Shown here piece by piece: positions 61,851-64,000 of a stretch of 64,000 nt of DNA. Numbering within the stretch: the stretch's first letter is position 1; each line of letters begins with the position of its first letter. The notes beneath the pieces were generated by a model. It saw only the letters and a list, made by a program, of their open reading frames with translations. It searched no databases and was not told the origin of the DNA. The position numbers and the translations under genes were made by a program. This stretch comes from Bog-473 sp963751335. GTDB lineage: Bacteria; Actinomycetota; Acidimicrobiia; Acidimicrobiales; RAAP-2. The stretch is taken from contig CAVVUB010000009.1 of the NCBI GenBank assembly GCA_963751335.1, positions 186,001 to 250,000 of the forward strand, given 5' to 3'.

Positions 61851-63782
61851 TCAGGCGGCGTGCGACTGGTTGATCCAGGTCTCGTACATCTCGGCGTAGT
61901 GGCCACCCCGGGCCACGAGCTCGTCGTGCGTGCCCACTTCGAGCAGCTTGCCGTCTCCCACGACGACGATACGGTCGGCGCGCATGGCGGTCGAGAGACG
62001 GTGCGCGATGAGGACCGCCGTCCGACCCTCGAGCAGGACGTCGAGCGCGGCCTCCACCATCTTCTCGGACTTGAGGTCGAGGTTCGACGTGGCCTCGTCG
62101 AGCACCAGCACGCGGGGCTCGGCCATGAAGGCCCGGCCCAGGGCGATGAGCTGGCGCTCACCCGATGACAGCGACTGGCCGCGTTCGTGGACCGGAGTAT
62201 CAAGGCCGTAGGGAAGCCGGTGCACGAGCTCGCCCAGCCCCACCTGGTGGACCGCATTCCAGACCTCGTCGTCGGGAGCTCCCGGCCGGGCGAACGCGAT
62301 GTTGTCCCGGATGGTGCCGGCGAAGAGGAACGGCTCCTGGGGCACCACACCGAGCTGCGAGCGCAGGGAGGCGAGGGTGACGCCCTTGAGGTCGTACCCG
62401 TCGATGAGGACGCGGCCCTCGGTGGGGTCGTAGAAGCGGGTCACGAGCTTGGCCATCGTCGACTTCCCTGCTCCGGTCGCGCCGACGAAGGCCACGGTCT
62501 CCCCAGGATCGATCTTCAGGTCGACGTTCATGAGGACGGGCACCGTCGGGTCGTAGCCGAAGGACACGTGGTCGAAGCGGATCTCGCCCCTGATCGGCGG
62601 CAGCTCGATCGCGTCGGGTTCCTCGAGCACCGAGGGCTCGGTCTCGAGCAGGCCGCGCAACTTGAACACCGACGCCCGGCCCTGCTGGAAGGTGTTGTAC
62701 TGCTGCACCAGGAGCTGAATCGGCGAGAAGAAGCGGTTCACGTAGAGGAAGAAAGCCGTCAGCTGGCCCAGGTTGATCTCTTGCGGCTTGTGCAGGTACA
62801 TCATGCCGCCGATGCCCAGGATGAGCAGCTGGCCGAAGACGCTGATGACCTGTGAGCCGGGCCCGTAGACGCCGTTGATGCGCCCGGTGTAGTTGTTGGC
62901 GTCCCGGTAGGAGCCGACGATGTCGCGATGGGTCTCGACGTTGTAGCGCTGCCGGTTGTGCGCCGTGACGATGCGCACGCCCTGGAGACTCTCGGAGAGG
63001 TCGGCCAGCACGAGCGCGATGCCGTCGCGCACCTTCTCGTAGCCGCGCTCGGAGGCCCGCTTGAACCAGATCGACATGATGACCAGTGGCGGCAGCACGG
63101 CGAAGACGGTGATGGCGGCCAGCTTCGCGTTGGTGGCGAAGAGGAACACCGTGATGACGACCATGGTCAGGCCCTGGATGGCGAACTGGGCCAACCCGTC
63201 CTGCAGTAGCTGCTGCAGGTTCTCGATGTCGCTCGTCATGCGGCTCATGACGACGCCCGCCTTCTCCTCAGTGAAGAAGTCGAGCGAGAGCCGCTGCAGG
63301 TGGCGGAACACCTTGATGCGCAGGTCGTTCATGACCCACGAGGCGAGGCGGCCCGTCACCCGTGCCTGCCCCCATTGCGCGCTGCCCGAGACGACGATCG
63401 ACACCAGGTACAGGATCGCCATGAGCACCACGACGCCATAGTCGTAGTGAGGCGGCGTCAGCCCGTGGTTGATGGCGTACGAGACCAGGCTCGGGCCGAG
63501 CTGGGTGAACAAGGCGATCGTGCCGACGAGCAACCCGGCCAGCACGCACATGCCCGGGTACTCCATGAGCAGGGAGGTGAGCGTCAGCTTCTTCGACTCG
63601 TGCTCGGTCGGCAGCTGGGTGAAGACGACGTCGGGCTGACCCCGCTCGGGCTCCTCCTCGAGGAGCAGGTCGACCCCCGCCTGCAGCTCGTGCGGGATCC
63701 CGCCGAAGGGCAGGCCGGCCTGGGCCGAGCCCGGGGCTCCTCCGCCGCCCATCGGCGGCCCGACACCTCCTCCGCCGAACAT
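61851..63782 (-). CDS. ABC exporter subunit, transmembrane-ATPase fusion
   Basis: A 643-residue ABC exporter half-molecule. Residues 1-60 are a Gly/Pro/Glu-rich leader. Six helices follow in residues 75-385. The nucleotide domain has Walker A VAFVGATGAGKSTMAKL near residue 440, Q-loop GVVPQEPFLFAGTIRDNIAFA, signature SLSSGERQLIALGRAFMAEPRVLVLDEATSNLD and an H-loop HRLST. It exports lipid or drug-like substrates with the neighbouring second subunit as a heterodimer. Its ATG overlaps that subunit's stop by one base. Confidence 0.92.
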   Translation of the reverse strand: MFGGGGVGPPMGGGGAPGSAQAGLPFGGIPHELQAGVDLLLEEEPERGQPDVVFTQLPTEHESKKLTLTSLLMEYPGMCVLAGLLVGTIALFTQLGPSLVSYAINHGLTPPHYDYGVVVLMAILYLVSIVVSGSAQWGQARVTGRLASWVMNDLRIKVFRHLQRLSLDFFTEEKAGVVMSRMTSDIENLQQLLQDGLAQFAIQGLTMVVITVFLFATNAKLAAITVFAVLPPLVIMSIWFKRASERGYEKVRDGIALVLADLSESLQGVRIVTAHNRQRYNVETHRDIVGSYRDANNYTGRINGVYGPGSQVISVFGQLLILGIGGMMYLHKPQEINLGQLTAFFLYVNRFFSPIQLLVQQYNTFQQGRASVFKLRGLLETEPSVLEEPDAIELPPIRGEIRFDHVSFGYDPTVPVLMNVDLKIDPGETVAFVGATGAGKSTMAKLVTRFYDPTEGRVLIDGYDLKGVTLASLRSQLGVVPQEPFLFAGTIRDNIAFARPGAPDDEVWNAVHQVGLGELVHRLPYGLDTPVHERGQSLSSGERQLIALGRAFMAEPRVLVLDEATSNLDLKSEKMVEAALDVLLEGRTAVLIAHRLSTAMRADRIVVVGDGKLLEVGTHDELVARGGHYAEMYETWINQSHAA

Positions 63783-64000
63783 CAGATCGCACCCCCCTCC
63801 GGCTCGAGGACGTCGCCGTCGAGATCCAGGTCCTCCAGGCCGGCGGCGGCCTCAGCGGCGAGGTCCTCCTCGCTGGCCGCCTGGGCCAACACCTCGGAGT
63901 ACAGCGGCGTCGAGGCCAGGAGCTCAGCGTGCGTGCCGTCGGCCACGATGCGGCCCCCATCGAGCAGGACCACCCGGTCGGCCAGGCTGATGGTCGAGAG
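63782..64000 (-). CDS. ABC exporter subunit, C-terminal fragment (cut by the window end)
   Basis: The last 72 codons of another ABC protein. LSTISLADRVVLLDGGRIVADGTHAELLASTPLYSEVLAQAASEEDLAAEA is the end of an ABC ATPase past the H-loop (the H itself lies just beyond the edge), and a Glu/Asp-rich tail follows. It runs into the next gene with a one-base TGATG overlap. The two are probably a heterodimeric exporter operon whose 5' gene starts beyond base 64000. Confidence 0.9.
   Translation of the reverse strand, partial: LSTISLADRVVLLDGGRIVADGTHAELLASTPLYSEVLAQAASEEDLAAEAAAGLEDLDLDGDVLEPEGGAI

Overview
The window looks like chromosomal DNA of a high-GC actinobacterium, most plausibly class Acidimicrobiia. 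The reasons are a PdtaS-type sensor kinase facing a WhiB1-type iron-sulfur regulator, a paired Get3/ArsA-like ATPase locus, the DUF3107 and DUF3090/SCO1664 families, GTG and TTG starts, a likely F420-linked enzyme set, and a secreted protein with GYWLVAADGGIF-type repeats of a kind common in Acidimicrobiia. No rRNA, tRNA, CRISPR, integrase, transposase or phage gene was found.

Layout. 0-13 kb is visibly less GC-rich than the rest and carries assorted metabolic genes: a VC0807-like membrane protein, a GNAT, a secreted nucleoside-hydrolase-like protein, a globin, an acyl-CoA dehydrogenase, a GntR/serine-hydrolase pair and an FAD oxidoreductase. Three of its genes are badly broken: a gamma-carbonic anhydrase, an alpha/beta hydrolase and a methyltransferase. 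13-25 kb is a dense GC-rich block on the plus strand: enoyl-CoA hydratase, DUF3107, two Get3-like ATPases, an O-methyltransferase, a PHP phosphatase, pdtaS, then convergent whiB1, a GDPD and etfBA. A dGTPase lies on the other strand. 25-29 kb holds an MBOAT/SGNH O-acetylation pair and a TauE/SafE permease. 28.6-34 kb holds the SCO1664/DUF3090/phosphatase operon diverging from a family 5 uracil-DNA glycosylase, then a kinase-like protein, a flavoprotein dehydrogenase and hisA/priA. 34-42 kb holds a DJ-1/GlxA regulatory pair, a thioesterase, an FrhB-like protein, an Fpg/Nei glycosylase and a GntR-controlled ABC exporter. 42-56 kb has housekeeping genes: bcp, a DEAD-box helicase, a PIG-L deacetylase, alkB, aconitase and argS, plus the repeat-containing secreted hydrolase. 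56-64 kb has an ion transporter, a PPOX protein, a DOPA dioxygenase, a desaturase diverging from a PaaX regulator, and a two-subunit ABC exporter cut by the window end.

How the parts fit. DNA repair and nucleotide-pool genes (udgB, Fpg/Nei, alkB, dGTPase) are scattered through the window. Electron transfer and fatty-acid chemistry recur: etfBA, an acyl-CoA dehydrogenase, an enoyl-CoA hydratase, an SDR, thioesterases and a desaturase. The clearest regulatory signals are a perfect TGTGA-N6-TCACA site upstream of whiB1, a palindrome on the start codon of an ABC-operon GntR gene, and two very short divergent intergenic regions (25-26 bp) that look like back-to-back leaderless promoters.

Caution. 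At least eight genes have reading-frame breaks, several in well-conserved genes (etfB, pdtaS). Sequence error is a real alternative to true gene decay. I did not find a convincing wholly new multigene system. The strongest leads are regulatory sites and the broken or repeat-bearing genes listed in the findings.
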